DNA from: Phocaeicola_A sp964444735
Lineage (GTDB): Bacteria; Bacteroidota; Bacteroidia; Bacteroidales; Bacteroidaceae
Direction: 5' to 3'
Assembly: GCA_964444735.1 (NCBI GenBank)
Contig: CAYUIJ010000003.1
Coordinates: forward strand, 1-64,000
Length of the DNA stretch: 64,000 nt
Shown: piece by piece, positions 45,219 to 54,876 of the stretch
Position numbering within the stretch: the first letter of the stretch is position 1
How the letters are laid out: every line of letters starts with the position of its first letter
Made by a program: the position numbers and the translations under genes
The notes under the pieces: model-generated
Databases searched by the model: none
The model's input: the letters and a program-made list of their open reading frames with translations, nothing else
What the model was told of the DNA's origin: nothing

Positions 45219-46880
45219 TTATTTTGCCACGCGCTCCAGGCGTTTCATAATAGAGAAGATGAACAATGCAGAGAGCAGACAGCATACAATGAGCACACTC
45301 CATACCATCCACAACCGCATTCCGCCCCACAGATAACCGATAATGGCAACCAGATAGTTACCGATGGCGGTAGCCACAAACCATCCGCCCATCATGGCGC
45401 CCTTATACTTGGGAGGCGCAACTTTCGATACAAACGAAATACCCATCGGTGACAGGCACAACTCGGCAAACGTAAGCACCAGATAAGTAGATATCAGCAG
45501 GTTGGGCGATACCAGAGAGCTTTCGTCAATACCGCTGGCCTTCATGTCTGCAGGAGTAGGCAAGCCCGCAGAGCCTAATGCCATAATCAAGAAACCGCAA
45601 GCGGCAATGAACATGCCGATACCAATCTTACGCGGGGCAGAAGGCTCTTTACCTTTCTTAGCCAAAGCGCCGAATACTGCCAATGAAACCGGTGTGAGCG
45701 CAACCACGAAGAACGGATTGAACTGCTGGAATATCTGAGGAAGAATAGGCATGGTTTCGTCCATTGTGCTGTAATTGATTCCCAAAACGGCCAAAGCGGC
45801 TGCCACAACAACGGCTGAAATGATCTTTGCCTTGCCAGCGGCAGACTGGAATACAGAGAACAGACCGTATACGGCAACGATAATCAGTGTCAGGTTCCAT
45901 ACGCTGAATCCCAAGCGATCTATGCCGGCCACTTCATGAGCCGTATAGTCACGCGCAAAGAATGTCAGTGTAAGACCGTTCTGGTGGAATGCCATCCAGA
46001 AAAAGACAACCACTGCAAACACAAGCAACAGAGCCACGATGCGCTCTTTGGTCTGTTGCGGGGTAAGCTCCTCTTCATGCACGTTTGCAGGCTTGGCCTG
46101 CTTGCTGTTATAGTCGGCATGCCTGTAAGTAGATCGGGTAGACACGTAGATAATCATGGAGATAATCAAAGAGATGCAAGCCACGCCAAAACCGTAGTTG
46201 TATGCTTCGGAAAGCCTGTCGATATAAGACTGGCAGAAATCAGCCATGTTACCCGTATAATTCTGAGCGGTCTGGAGGCTGGTCAGCAGGTCAAGGCCTT
46301 CGGGAGTGATGGTCTTGTCAAGATACTGATGTGCCAGTGACGGAATCTGCGCCATGTATGTAAAGCCGGCTTTTCCGAGCACGTAATTGGTAACGGCTGT
46401 GGCTGCGGTAGGCGCAAACAGGGCACCGATATTGATAGCCATATAGAACAAGCTGAAAGCGGTATCACGCTTGGCACCGTACTCGGGAGTATCGTAAAGG
46501 TTACCTACCATTACCTGCAAGTTGCCTTTAAACAATCCGGTTCCGCAGGCAATCAGCACAAGAGCCGCAAACATGGAAACAAGAGCAGTCCCTCCGGAGA
46601 TAGGAATAGCCAGCAATATATAGCCGATAAACATGACCACGATACCGAGGGTCACCATTTTTCCGTAACCGAACTTATCTGCTAAAATGCCACCGATCAG
46701 AGGAAAAAAGTAAACAGCAGCCAGAAAACTGCCAAAGATTGTTGATGTAACGGCTTCGGTAAAGCCGAATTTTGCTTGCAGAAACAGGGTAAAGATGGCA
46801 AGCATAGTATAATACCCGAAACGCTCACCGGTATTAGCCAGTGCCAGGGCGTAAAGCCCTTTAGGTTGTCCTTGAAACAT
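45219..46880 (-). CDS. POT family proton-coupled peptide transporter
   Basis: 553 residues with about 14 hydrophobic segments. The N-terminus reads QGQPKGLYALALANTGERFGYY with the ExxERFxYY-like motif of POT transporters (NTGERFGYYTMLAIF), and FGSFLAAVYFFPLIGGILAD follows. They import di- and tripeptides with protons. A perfect Bacteroides-type promoter lies 43 bp upstream and a terminator follows, so it is a single-gene unit. The two Sus modules nearby may feed peptides to such a carrier (inference). Confidence 0.92.
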   Translation of the reverse strand: MFQGQPKGLYALALANTGERFGYYTMLAIFTLFLQAKFGFTEAVTSTIFGSFLAAVYFFPLIGGILADKFGYGKMVTLGIVVMFIGYILLAIPISGGTALVSMFAALVLIACGTGLFKGNLQVMVGNLYDTPEYGAKRDTAFSLFYMAINIGALFAPTAATAVTNYVLGKAGFTYMAQIPSLAHQYLDKTITPEGLDLLTSLQTAQNYTGNMADFCQSYIDRLSEAYNYGFGVACISLIISMIIYVSTRSTYRHADYNSKQAKPANVHEEELTPQQTKERIVALLLVFAVVVFFWMAFHQNGLTLTFFARDYTAHEVAGIDRLGFSVWNLTLIIVAVYGLFSVFQSAAGKAKIISAVVVAAALAVLGINYSTMDETMPILPQIFQQFNPFFVVALTPVSLAVFGALAKKGKEPSAPRKIGIGMFIAACGFLIMALGSAGLPTPADMKASGIDESSLVSPNLLISTYLVLTFAELCLSPMGISFVSKVAPPKYKGAMMGGWFVATAIGNYLVAIIGYLWGGMRLWMVWSVLIVCCLLSALFIFSIMKRLERVAK

Positions 46881-46923
46881 AAACTTTAGATATTAAGATT
46901 ATTAACAATTAATTTTAAGTACA

Positions 46924-46954
46924 CAAATATATATTTTTTTACTTACGATACAAA
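46924..46954 (-). promoter_or_regulatory. promoter of the POT transporter gene
   Basis: On the minus strand: TTTG (46954-46951), 19 nt, TATATTTG (46931-46924). Both boxes match the Bacteroides consensus exactly. Confidence 0.8.
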
Positions 46955-46974
46955 TAAAACGCAGACTTCGGCCC

Positions 46975-47430
46975 TTATAATTCACGAATTAAATCGTCTG
47001 GAGCTATCTTTATTTGCAAGCCGCGCACCCCCGCACTGACAAAAATATAGGGAAACTGGCGGCAAGACTCGTGAATATAGGTGGGAAATGCTTTCTTCAT
47101 GCCAAACGGAGAGCATCCGCCACGTATGTATCCAGTGGCAGGCAACAACTCTTTCAAAGGTAATAAGTCACACTTTTTATTGCCCGACACTTTGGCGGCA
47201 AGCTTCAGGTCTATCTCATGCCCGCCGGGGATGACACACACAAAATGGCCCGTTTTGTCACCATGCAAAACAATGGTCTTAAACACCTGTTCCATGTTCT
47301 CGTCCAGCGTGGCTGCCACATGCGCGGCACTCAGGCCGTTCTCATCCACTTCATAGGGAACCAGCCCGTAATGAATTTTTGCCTTGTCGAGCAAACGGGC
47401 AGCATTGGTCTTGCTTATCTTGTTACTCAT
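46975..47430 (-). CDS. ybaK: YbaK/EbsC family aminoacyl-tRNA deacylase
   Basis: 151 residues from ATG 47430 (MSNKISKTNAARLLDKAKIH). Conserved YbaK features: VAATLDENMEQVFKTIVLHG (with the key Lys of FKT), GHFVCVIPG and the GYIRGGCSPFGMKKAFPTYI motif. These enzymes clear Cys-tRNA-Pro. It starts 13 bp after the uvrA stop on the same strand and is likely cotranscribed with it. Confidence 0.93.
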   Translation of the reverse strand: MSNKISKTNAARLLDKAKIHYGLVPYEVDENGLSAAHVAATLDENMEQVFKTIVLHGDKTGHFVCVIPGGHEIDLKLAAKVSGNKKCDLLPLKELLPATGYIRGGCSPFGMKKAFPTYIHESCRQFPYIFVSAGVRGLQIKIAPDDLIREL

Positions 47431-47442
47431 AATCGCCAACGG

Positions 47443-50283
47443 TTATTGTCTCATATCCCTATCCAATTCTTCACGCAGAAATGCAGAAGTGTACCCTTCC
47501 TCGCAACGGGCCACCTCTTCGGGAGTGCCGCAGCAGAGTACCCTGCCTCCTCCCTTTCCTCCTTCAGGGCCCATATCTATAATGTAATCGGCCGACTTGA
47601 TGATGTCCATGTTATGCTCTATCACAATCACCGTATTTCCCTTGTCGACCAAACGGTTAAGCTCCGACAGCAGCACACGGATATCTTCAAAGTGAAGTCC
47701 GGTAGTGGGCTCGTCAAGTATATAAAGAGTCTTGCCCGTATCACGCCTGGCCAGTTCGGCTGCCAGTTTCACACGCTGGCTCTCCCCTCCCGACAAGGTG
47801 GTAGAGGGCTGCCCCAGCCGGATGTATCCCAAGCCCACTTCCTGCAATACCTTTATCTTGTTCAATATCTGTGGAACATTCTCAAAGAATTCCACCGCCT
47901 GGTTGATGGTCATGTCAAGCACATCGGCAATTGACTTGCCTTTAAAGCGCACCTCAAGCGTCTCTCGGTTGTAACGCCTGCCGTGACACACCTCACAAGG
48001 CACAAGCACATCGGGCAGAAAGTTCATCTCAATGGTCTTGTAACCGTTCCCTCCGCAGGCCTCGCAACGGCCTCCGCTCACATTGAACGAGAAACGTCCC
48101 GCCTTGTATCCTCTGATTTTTGACTCAGGCAACTCAACAAAGAGCGAACGGATATCGGAAAGCACGCCCGTATAAGTAGCCGGATTGGAACGCGGTGTAC
48201 GGCCCAGAGGCGACTGATCCACATTCACTACCTTATCTATATGCCCGATTCCTTCGACAGACGCATAAGGCAACGGGTCTTGAAGCGAACGGTAAAAATG
48301 CCGCGAAAGGACGGGCTGCAGGGTGTCATTGACAAGAGTAGACTTTCCGCTGCCTGAAACACCGGTAACGCATATGAACCTGCCCAAGGGAAAGCCAACA
48401 TCCACATTCTTCAGATTATTGCCCGAAGCTCCGCGCAAAGACAGACACTTGCCATTGCCTTCGCGACGCTTTTCAGGAAGTCCTATCCTCATCTCACCAT
48501 TCAGATACCGCGAAGTCAGCGTGTGTGATTTTAACATCTCATCGGGAGTACCCGAGAAAACCACCTCACCTCCCAAACGTCCGGCTTTCGGCCCCATGTC
48601 TACCACGTAATCGGCATTGAGCATCATACAGCGATCATGCTCCACCACAATAACCGTATTGCCCAAGTCACGCAACTCTTTCAGGGAATCAATAAGCCGT
48701 ATGTTATCACGCTGGTGCAGACCGATACTGGGTTCATCAAGGATATAAAGCACATTTACCAGTTGCGAGCCTATCTGAGTGGCCAGACGGATACGCTGGC
48801 TTTCTCCTCCCGATAGCGATACGGAGGTACGGTTCAGCGAAAGGTAATCCAAGCCCACATCAAGCAGGAATTTCAGACGGATGCGGATTTCCTTCAATAT
48901 CTCCTCTGCGATACGTTTCTGCCTTGAATCAAGGAAATCTTCAACATGCAGCATCCATTCATAAAGCTCACTGATATCCATTGCGGCGAGCTGGTAAATG
49001 TTCTTATCATGTATGCGGAAGCTCAATGCCTCCTTGTTCAACCGCTGTCCGTGACATTCGGGGCACACGTCAGTCTTGGCAAACTGTCCGGCCCATTTCT
49101 GCTGAGTGGTCGAAACATCGCTTTCCTGAAGCATCTGTATGTATTTCACAATGCCCTCAAAAGAAGTGAAATAATCAGACGAAGAATGCAGGAGCGAGCT
49201 TTTTATCTTTATACGCTCGTCTGATCCGCTAAGTATTTCATCAACAGCCTCATCGGGCAAGTCACCGACCGGAGTCTTCAAACTGGCCTCATACTTCTCA
49301 AGAAGAGCCTCAATTTGCCAGAATATCATGGAGTTCTTGTATTTTCCAAGAGGGGCAATAGCCCCTTCATAGACAGAAAGGCTTCTGTCAGGGATAACCT
49401 TGCCGATATCTATCAGACTGACAAAGCCCAGTCCCTTGCATCGCGGACAGGCTCCCTGTGGAGAATTGAACGAAAAATTATGAGGAGCCGGATCACGGTA
49501 AGACAGTCCGGTAACCGGACACATCAATCTTTTGCTATAATGACGGACAGTATTTGTCTCCGCATCCAATATCATGACAAGGCCGTTGCCCTGTGTCATT
49601 GCGGTGGCAATGCTTTGCGACAGGCGTTTGTCGTCTTTACCGCTTATAACCAACTTATCAACAACAACCTCTATATCATGGTTCTTATATCTGTCGAGCT
49701 TCATTCCATGCATTATTTCACGAATTTCACCGTCTGTCCTTACATAAAGGAATCCTTTCCTACGTGTTTGCTCAAACAGTTCTTTGTAATGCCCTTTACG
49801 GGAACGTACCAACGGCGCCAACAGATAAATGCGTTTTCCGGCATACTCTTGTAATATCCGGCTTATAACCTGCTCTTCGGTATATTTCACCATCTTTTCT
49901 CCCGACAGATAAGAATAAGCCACTCCGGCACGTGCAAACAGCAAGCGTAAATAGTCATATATTTCAGTTGCGGTTCCAACCGTCGACCGGGGATTTTTAC
50001 CGGTTGTTTTCTGCTCAATTGAAATAACCGGACTCAATCCTGTTATCTTGTCAACATCCGGCCGCTCCATTCCTCCCAAAAAGTTGCGTGCATAAGCCGA
50101 AAAAGTCTCTATATACCGGCGCTGTCCTTCAGCAAAAAGCGTATCAAAAGCCAAAGAAGACTTGCCACTCCCACTTAGGCCGGTTATCACAGTCAAACTA
50201 TTACGGGGTATTTCAACATCTATATTCTTGAGATTGTGCACACGGGCTCCGTATACATTAATCTTTTCTATTTCATCTGTCAT
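47443..50283 (-). CDS. uvrA: excinuclease ABC subunit A
   Basis: 946 residues from ATG 50283 (MTDEIEKINVYGARVHNLKN); a GTG further out at 50310 would leave no leader after the -7 box at 50319-50326. Two ABC ATPase modules with Walker A GLSGSGKSS (Lys41) and GVSGSGKST, signatures SVSLSGGESQRIRLA and TTLSGGESQRVKLA, and zinc modules (CEACGGNGYKTIEMNFLPDV then VPCEVCHGRR). UvrA finds bulky DNA lesions and loads UvrB. Complete. Paired with ybaK downstream. Confidence 0.98.
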   Translation of the reverse strand: MTDEIEKINVYGARVHNLKNIDVEIPRNSLTVITGLSGSGKSSLAFDTLFAEGQRRYIETFSAYARNFLGGMERPDVDKITGLSPVISIEQKTTGKNPRSTVGTATEIYDYLRLLFARAGVAYSYLSGEKMVKYTEEQVISRILQEYAGKRIYLLAPLVRSRKGHYKELFEQTRRKGFLYVRTDGEIREIMHGMKLDRYKNHDIEVVVDKLVISGKDDKRLSQSIATAMTQGNGLVMILDAETNTVRHYSKRLMCPVTGLSYRDPAPHNFSFNSPQGACPRCKGLGFVSLIDIGKVIPDRSLSVYEGAIAPLGKYKNSMIFWQIEALLEKYEASLKTPVGDLPDEAVDEILSGSDERIKIKSSLLHSSSDYFTSFEGIVKYIQMLQESDVSTTQQKWAGQFAKTDVCPECHGQRLNKEALSFRIHDKNIYQLAAMDISELYEWMLHVEDFLDSRQKRIAEEILKEIRIRLKFLLDVGLDYLSLNRTSVSLSGGESQRIRLATQIGSQLVNVLYILDEPSIGLHQRDNIRLIDSLKELRDLGNTVIVVEHDRCMMLNADYVVDMGPKAGRLGGEVVFSGTPDEMLKSHTLTSRYLNGEMRIGLPEKRREGNGKCLSLRGASGNNLKNVDVGFPLGRFICVTGVSGSGKSTLVNDTLQPVLSRHFYRSLQDPLPYASVEGIGHIDKVVNVDQSPLGRTPRSNPATYTGVLSDIRSLFVELPESKIRGYKAGRFSFNVSGGRCEACGGNGYKTIEMNFLPDVLVPCEVCHGRRYNRETLEVRFKGKSIADVLDMTINQAVEFFENVPQILNKIKVLQEVGLGYIRLGQPSTTLSGGESQRVKLAAELARRDTGKTLYILDEPTTGLHFEDIRVLLSELNRLVDKGNTVIVIEHNMDIIKSADYIIDMGPEGGKGGGRVLCCGTPEEVARCEEGYTSAFLREELDRDMRQ

Positions 50284-50318
50284 ATATTCCATAAAGTAGT
50301 CTATTGCCACATGTCATG

Positions 50319-50326
50319 CAAAATTA
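50319..50326 (-). promoter_or_regulatory. -7 box of uvrA promoter
   Basis: TAATTTTG on the minus strand, a perfect TAnnTTTG box, 35 bp before the ATG at 50283. No matching -33 box seen. Confidence 0.4.
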
Positions 50327-50401
50327 ATGTATCCCGGTGATATTACGGGTAAAAAGAATGAATAATATTGTCTTTTATAACAGTATAATGGGAGTTTTTT
50401 A

Positions 50402-50409
50402 TACTTTTG
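50402..50409 (+). promoter_or_regulatory. -7 box of the LysM gene
   Basis: TACTTTTG, a perfect TAnnTTTG box, 27 bp before the ATG at 50437. Confidence 0.45.
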
Positions 50410-50436
50410 CAGCAAAATTAATTCATAAAAACGTCT

Positions 50437-52215
50437 ATGAAACGAGTCTGGCAATGGTTCCTAATTGGCTTGCTTATAAGTACGCCCGTGCATTTACCGG
50501 CACAAGAATCCGCCTGTTTCCTGCATACAATCGCGCCAGGTGAAAGTCTGTATTCCATTGCAATTACATATAACGTGTCTGTTGCAGATATTATCCATCT
50601 GAATCCGGGCTGTGACAAAGTAATAAAAAGCGGAGAAAAACTACGTATCCCCCAAAAGACAAGCCCTGACAAGCGGCGATTCCATACCATACAACCCGGA
50701 GAAACCTTATACAAGCTCACACAGCTTTACAATGTTCCGGCTCAAAGCATATGTGATGCCAATCCCGGACTGAGCGCACAAAACTTCAAAAGCGGACAGG
50801 TTATTATTATTCCACAAAAGAATGACACCGGTACGGCCACAGCCACAGCCACAGCTACAGAACAAACTCCCGTATCAACCGCGCCCCAACAGAATTTTCG
50901 GGAAATACACAAAGTCAAGCGCAAAGAGACAATATACGGCATCAGCCATCTATACGGCATTACTGAAGAAGAACTTATTGCGGCCAATCCGGAATTGAAA
51001 GAAGAAAAGCTCAAAAAGGGCAAATACCTGCGAATTCCATATCACAAAGAAAAAGCCGTCCAAACAGTCAGTGTCCCTGCCAATAATGAACTTTTTAAGA
51101 ATACTCCCTCAGAACCGATTAAAAAAGACCGTCTGAAAATAGCCGTAATGCTTCCTTTCATGCTAAACAACAGGAACAATGCGGAACAACCCCGCATGAT
51201 AGAATACTATCAGGGATTTCTCATGGCCATCAATGATCTTAAAAAGAACGGCACATCGTTTGACATTTACACTTATGACACTGAAGATAACGCAACAGCC
51301 ATAAAAAGAATATTAAAAAAAGACGAGATGAAAGATATGAGCCTGATCATTGGACCGGGCTATTCAAGCCTTATTCCCGAAGTCTCTGATTTCTCTAAAA
51401 AGAACAAGATAAGAATGGTCATACCTTTTACATCCAAATGCGATAAAGTCTTCAACAATCCGTATCTGTATCAGATAAATACGCCGCAGTCTTATCTGTA
51501 TTCTGAAGTATACGAACATTTTATCCGTAAATTCAGCAATGAAAATCTTATTTTCGTAACCTCAGAAGGAAACAACGAAGACAAACAGGATTTCATAAAA
51601 GGATTCAAGCAGGAACTTAAAAATAACAATATCCCGTTCAAAACCATCAGTGCCAACAGTAAAGAAAGCATTGAAAAAGCTTTAAGCCCGAACAAAGGCA
51701 ACATGCTTATCCCCGTGTCTGGAAACAATGTCGCGCTCATCAGGCTGATCCCGTATTTGAAAGCCTTAAAACTGTCATGGGAAGCCGATGGAACTCCTGA
51801 TAAGTACAAATTGCATCTGTTCGGTTATCCGGAATGGCAGACATACACCAATGAACATTTAAATGATTTTTATGCTTTCGATACTTATTTCTATACATCA
51901 TTTTACGCAAACAATCTGTCGGTCAACGTAGTCAATTTCCAGAACGCGTTCCGCCAATGGTATCATAAGGAGATTCTAAATACCTATCCCAAATACGCAA
52001 TTTTAGGATATGAAACGGCATATTATATATTAAAAGGACTGTCTCTTTACGGAAACAACCTGGAAAAGAACTTGGATAAAATACAAGTCACCCCCATACA
52101 AACCGGCTTCAAGTTTGAACGGGTCAATAACTGGGGAGGATTTATTAACAAGAAAGTATTCTTCATTCATTTCACACAAAATCATGAACTGATAAAAATC
52201 GACTTTGACAAATGA
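50437..52215 (+). CDS. LysM-repeat protein with ABC-substrate-binding-like domain
   Basis: 592 residues. A signal peptide (WFLIGLLISTPVHLPAQ) is followed by three LysM repeats: about 30-75 (HTIAPGESLYSIAITYNVSV), 85-130 (HTIQPGETLYKLTQLYNVPA) and 158-205 (HKVKRKETIYGISHLYGITE), which bind peptidoglycan. A Thr/Ala repeat links the second and third. The C-terminal 350 residues resemble a type 1 periplasmic binding protein (IAVMLPFMLNNRNNAEQPRM, IIGPGYSSLIPEVSDFSKKN, LFGYPEWQTY), as in LpoA-like or amino-acid-binding proteins. It may link ligand sensing to cell-wall work. Overlaps the next gene by four bases. Confidence 0.88.
   Translation: MKRVWQWFLIGLLISTPVHLPAQESACFLHTIAPGESLYSIAITYNVSVADIIHLNPGCDKVIKSGEKLRIPQKTSPDKRRFHTIQPGETLYKLTQLYNVPAQSICDANPGLSAQNFKSGQVIIIPQKNDTGTATATATATEQTPVSTAPQQNFREIHKVKRKETIYGISHLYGITEEELIAANPELKEEKLKKGKYLRIPYHKEKAVQTVSVPANNELFKNTPSEPIKKDRLKIAVMLPFMLNNRNNAEQPRMIEYYQGFLMAINDLKKNGTSFDIYTYDTEDNATAIKRILKKDEMKDMSLIIGPGYSSLIPEVSDFSKKNKIRMVIPFTSKCDKVFNNPYLYQINTPQSYLYSEVYEHFIRKFSNENLIFVTSEGNNEDKQDFIKGFKQELKNNNIPFKTISANSKESIEKALSPNKGNMLIPVSGNNVALIRLIPYLKALKLSWEADGTPDKYKLHLFGYPEWQTYTNEHLNDFYAFDTYFYTSFYANNLSVNVVNFQNAFRQWYHKEILNTYPKYAILGYETAYYILKGLSLYGNNLEKNLDKIQVTPIQTGFKFERVNNWGGFINKKVFFIHFTQNHELIKIDFDK
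50833..50860 (+). repeat. short tandem repeat coding for Thr-Ala units
   Basis: Hexamers ACGGCC, ACAGCC, ACAGCC, ACAGCT, then ACAG, coding for TATATATA between LysM repeats 2 and 3. Length changes would be in steps of two residues. Confidence 0.85.
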
Positions 52216-52919
52216 ACAAGATATTAAGGAATCTGTCGGTAATAATTATATTTTTATCTGTTCCCCTGTATTCCAACGCACAGGTAGGAGAGTCAAGAAA
52301 TGATTTGGCTATCGGAATCAATGGAGGTATAAATATGAGCAGCGTAAGTTTTACTCCGACCATCAAGCAGAGTAACATCATGGGCATGTGCGGAGGATTA
52401 AGTATCCGATATACATGCGAGAAATACTTTACTGCCATTTGTGGCCTGCAAGTAGAAATCAACTTTACACAACGCGGATGGAAAGAAGAAATCGATGATG
52501 GAAGCAACAACACATACCAACGTGTAACCAACTACATAGAAATCCCCTTTATGTTCAACATGGGATGGGGAAAAGAACGAAACGGAATGAAGTTTTTCAT
52601 TAATGCCGGGCCTCAGATGAACTTTTTCCTGAGTGAAAAAGAAACATATGGAGGCGATGCATGGGACCCAAGCAAGAGGCCTAACAATGTTACAGAACAG
52701 TATGGCAAAAATACCGAAAACAACTTCGATTATGGGATTTCGGGCGGAGGCGGACTTGATTTAAGTACCAAAATAGGTCATTTCATTCTCGAAGGAAGGT
52801 ACTATTATGGTTTGGCAGATATCTTTAAAAGTACTAAAAAAGATTATTTCGGACGATCCGGCAACTCTACGATTACCGTAAAGCTAAGCTATTTGTTTGA
52901 TATTGTCAAGACAAAATAA
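52212..52919 (+). CDS. outer-membrane beta-barrel protein (PorT/OMP_b-brl type)
   Basis: 235 residues. A signal peptide (IIIFLSVPLYSNAQVG) is followed by alternating beta strands: LAIGINGGINMSSVSF, CGGLSIRYTCEKYFTAICGL, NYIEIPFMFNMGWGKE, KFFINAGPQMNFFL and, at the end, ITVKLSYLFDIVKTK. It is a small barrel of about eight to ten strands. PorT-like proteins serve secretion in related phyla members; here the function is unknown. The start overlaps the LysM gene stop (ATGA), so the two are translated together and may act together in the envelope. Confidence 0.87.
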   Translation: MNKILRNLSVIIIFLSVPLYSNAQVGESRNDLAIGINGGINMSSVSFTPTIKQSNIMGMCGGLSIRYTCEKYFTAICGLQVEINFTQRGWKEEIDDGSNNTYQRVTNYIEIPFMFNMGWGKERNGMKFFINAGPQMNFFLSEKETYGGDAWDPSKRPNNVTEQYGKNTENNFDYGISGGGGLDLSTKIGHFILEGRYYYGLADIFKSTKKDYFGRSGNSTITVKLSYLFDIVKTK

Positions 52920-52920
52920 G

Positions 52921-52980
52921 GCCGTCCTAATAAATACATATCACCCGCTGCATCATAATTAAAAGGACGGCTGTTTTTTT
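52921..52980. terminator. terminator between barrel gene and ECF sigma gene
   Basis: GCCGTCCT (52921-52928) pairs with AGGACGGC (52964-52971), with a 35-nt loop, then T7. The convergent sigma gene ends in the T run. Confidence 0.7.
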
Positions 52981-53533
52981 ACGGCATAAAAAACAGCAAC
53001 AGCCTCATGAAGTCCTTATCGGTTTTCTTCTTCAAATCATCACGCAGCCGTTGAATCAGGAGCGATTTCTGTTTTTTTACGGCACTTTCCGATACTCTCA
53101 GTATCCGGGCTATTTCCGCATTTCTCAAACCTTGCTCAAAACTCAGGTCAAACAGCATCTTATACTTAGGAGGAAGACTGCCTATCGCATCAAATAATAT
53201 GTTTAAAGTTTCCTGCTCTATATAGCTGTTTTGAAAATCTTCCTCCTCTTCACCGGAAGACAAATAATTTTCCCGGGCCGATTGCTTTCTCAAAATGGAG
53301 ACAGTCTGATTATGAATGCATGAATATAAATATGACTTGACCGCAAAAGGAGACCTCAGCATCTCACGCCGCACATAAGTCCTGTATATTGCCTCCTGAA
53401 CACAATCTTCCGCCATAAATCCCAGATCATAGCCAAGTTGCCTGGAAGCATACAGGATCAGACTGCCATACATGCTTTCATACAGTCCGTCAATTTTTCC
53501 GGCTTGAAAATCTATGAAAATTTTCTCCTCCAT
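52979..53533 (-). CDS. ECF-type RNA polymerase sigma factor (module 2 regulator)
   Basis: 184 residues. Region 2 includes AEDCVQEAIYRTYVRREML and the C-terminal region 4 is a helix-turn-helix (SLPPKYKMLFDLSFEQGLRN, EIARILRVSESAVKKQKSLL). Such sigma factors are held by a FecR-like anti-sigma factor at the inner membrane and released when a TonB transporter with an STN domain binds ligand; both partners follow here. Unusually it is divergent from fecR (157 bp between starts) instead of being upstream in the same direction. It has its own TACCTTTA -7 box. Confidence 0.93.
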   Translation of the reverse strand: MEEKIFIDFQAGKIDGLYESMYGSLILYASRQLGYDLGFMAEDCVQEAIYRTYVRREMLRSPFAVKSYLYSCIHNQTVSILRKQSARENYLSSGEEEEDFQNSYIEQETLNILFDAIGSLPPKYKMLFDLSFEQGLRNAEIARILRVSESAVKKQKSLLIQRLRDDLKKKTDKDFMRLLLFFMP

Positions 53534-53559
53534 CGTAAAATTCCGTTAATTCAACACTG

Positions 53560-53567
53560 TAAAGGTA
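53560..53567 (-). promoter_or_regulatory. -7-like box of the ECF sigma gene
   Basis: TACCTTTA on the minus strand, 26 nt before the ATG, one mismatch from TAnnTTTG. Same box and spacing as the candidate invertible promoter would have if flipped. Confidence 0.45.
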
Positions 53568-53689
53568 CATAAATTTACATAAAAACTAAATTTCAACTAA
53601 AAAAAGCGCACTTTTTTAGTGTCCCAAATAAAAGATATTGCGTCTTGTCAATATAACCGGACATAAAAGGCGGTTTAAAAATATAAGAA

Positions 53690-54859
53690 ATGAACGACAA
53701 CAATCTTAAATACATCTCGCGGCTTATCTATAAGCAGATAACAGGCAGCATCACAGAAGAAGAAATCCAAGAGCTGCAAAAATGGAGAAGGCTAAGCCCT
53801 AAAAACGAAGAGACATACCTGCGTTTAATTGACGTTCGTTTTCTCGAAAGAGAATACCGCAGATATAAGAACGTGGAACATACACGTCCTTTACAAGACA
53901 TGAAGTCACGCATACAGAGTGAGAGATTACCCCGGCAAGTACGTTTCTGGAAATTTGCCAGCGCGGCGGCGGCCGCTTTGCTGCTTGCCGTTTGCGGCAT
54001 TACTTTATGGAATACTTCCCGGGACCGGCCGGAAATTTATGAAACAACGGAAAATACAAGCTCACAAATCCCAGACATCAAGGCAGGAAAGACACAAGCC
54101 ATTCTGACATTGGATAACGGATCGACAATCTCTTTGGGAGCTGACCAGGCACTCAACTCACAACTCATCGCACAGCAACAGCCTTCCTCAAAAAATGAAG
54201 CCAAAAGAATCAATAACCTGACGACTCCGCGTGGAAGCGAATTTATGATCATGCTTGAAGACAGCACGAAAGTATGGCTTAATGCGGAATCACAATTAAT
54301 CTACCCGGAAACATTCGGCGGGAACGAACGAAGAGTGGAAATAAAAGGAGAAGCCTATTTTCAAGTGGCCAAAGACAAGACAAGACCGTTTTATGTGAAA
54401 TCACCGGGCTCAGTCATACGCGTTTACGGAACGGAATTCAATATCAATGCTTACTCGGAAGAAAAAGAAGTGTATACAACGCTTGTTTCAGGAAGAATTT
54501 CCCTGCAGCATGGCAGCGAGAGTAAATCTGAGCTTATTTTAACGCCCGGCCATCAGGCAATATACAATAAAGACAGCAGGATTACCTCAGTTAAAACCGT
54601 TAATACCGAAACGATTACCAGCTGGCATAACGGACGGTTTGTTTTTGAAGAACAGACATTGGAGCAAATCATGAAAACGCTTGCAAGATGGTATGATTTT
54701 GAATATGAATTTGATAATGAAAACATTCGCAAAACCGTATTTAAAGGAAGTGCTCCACGATATGCCGACTTATCGGAAGTACTTGGCATCTTGGAAAAAA
54801 GCGGAGGCCTGGAATTCAAAGCGAAGAACGATAAAATCATAATCACTACAGAATATTAA
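53690..54859 (+). CDS. FecR family anti-sigma factor
   Basis: 389 residues. N-terminal cytoplasmic part (about 1-85) with the FecR-type WRRLSPKNEETYLRL sigma-binding pattern, a membrane helix (ASAAAAALLLAVCGITLW, about 87-104), the FecR domain (LTTPRGSEFMIMLEDSTKVW, NAESQLIYPETFGGNERRVE) and a C-terminal DUF4974 domain (FVFEEQTLEQIMKTLARWYD) that meets the STN domain of SusC. It relays ligand binding at the outer membrane to the sigma factor. It lies 17 bp before the STN-carrying susC. Confidence 0.95.
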   Translation: MNDNNLKYISRLIYKQITGSITEEEIQELQKWRRLSPKNEETYLRLIDVRFLEREYRRYKNVEHTRPLQDMKSRIQSERLPRQVRFWKFASAAAAALLLAVCGITLWNTSRDRPEIYETTENTSSQIPDIKAGKTQAILTLDNGSTISLGADQALNSQLIAQQQPSSKNEAKRINNLTTPRGSEFMIMLEDSTKVWLNAESQLIYPETFGGNERRVEIKGEAYFQVAKDKTRPFYVKSPGSVIRVYGTEFNINAYSEEKEVYTTLVSGRISLQHGSESKSELILTPGHQAIYNKDSRITSVKTVNTETITSWHNGRFVFEEQTLEQIMKTLARWYDFEYEFDNENIRKTVFKGSAPRYADLSEVLGILEKSGGLEFKAKNDKIIITTEY

Positions 54860-54876
54860 CCAATAAGCAACCAATC

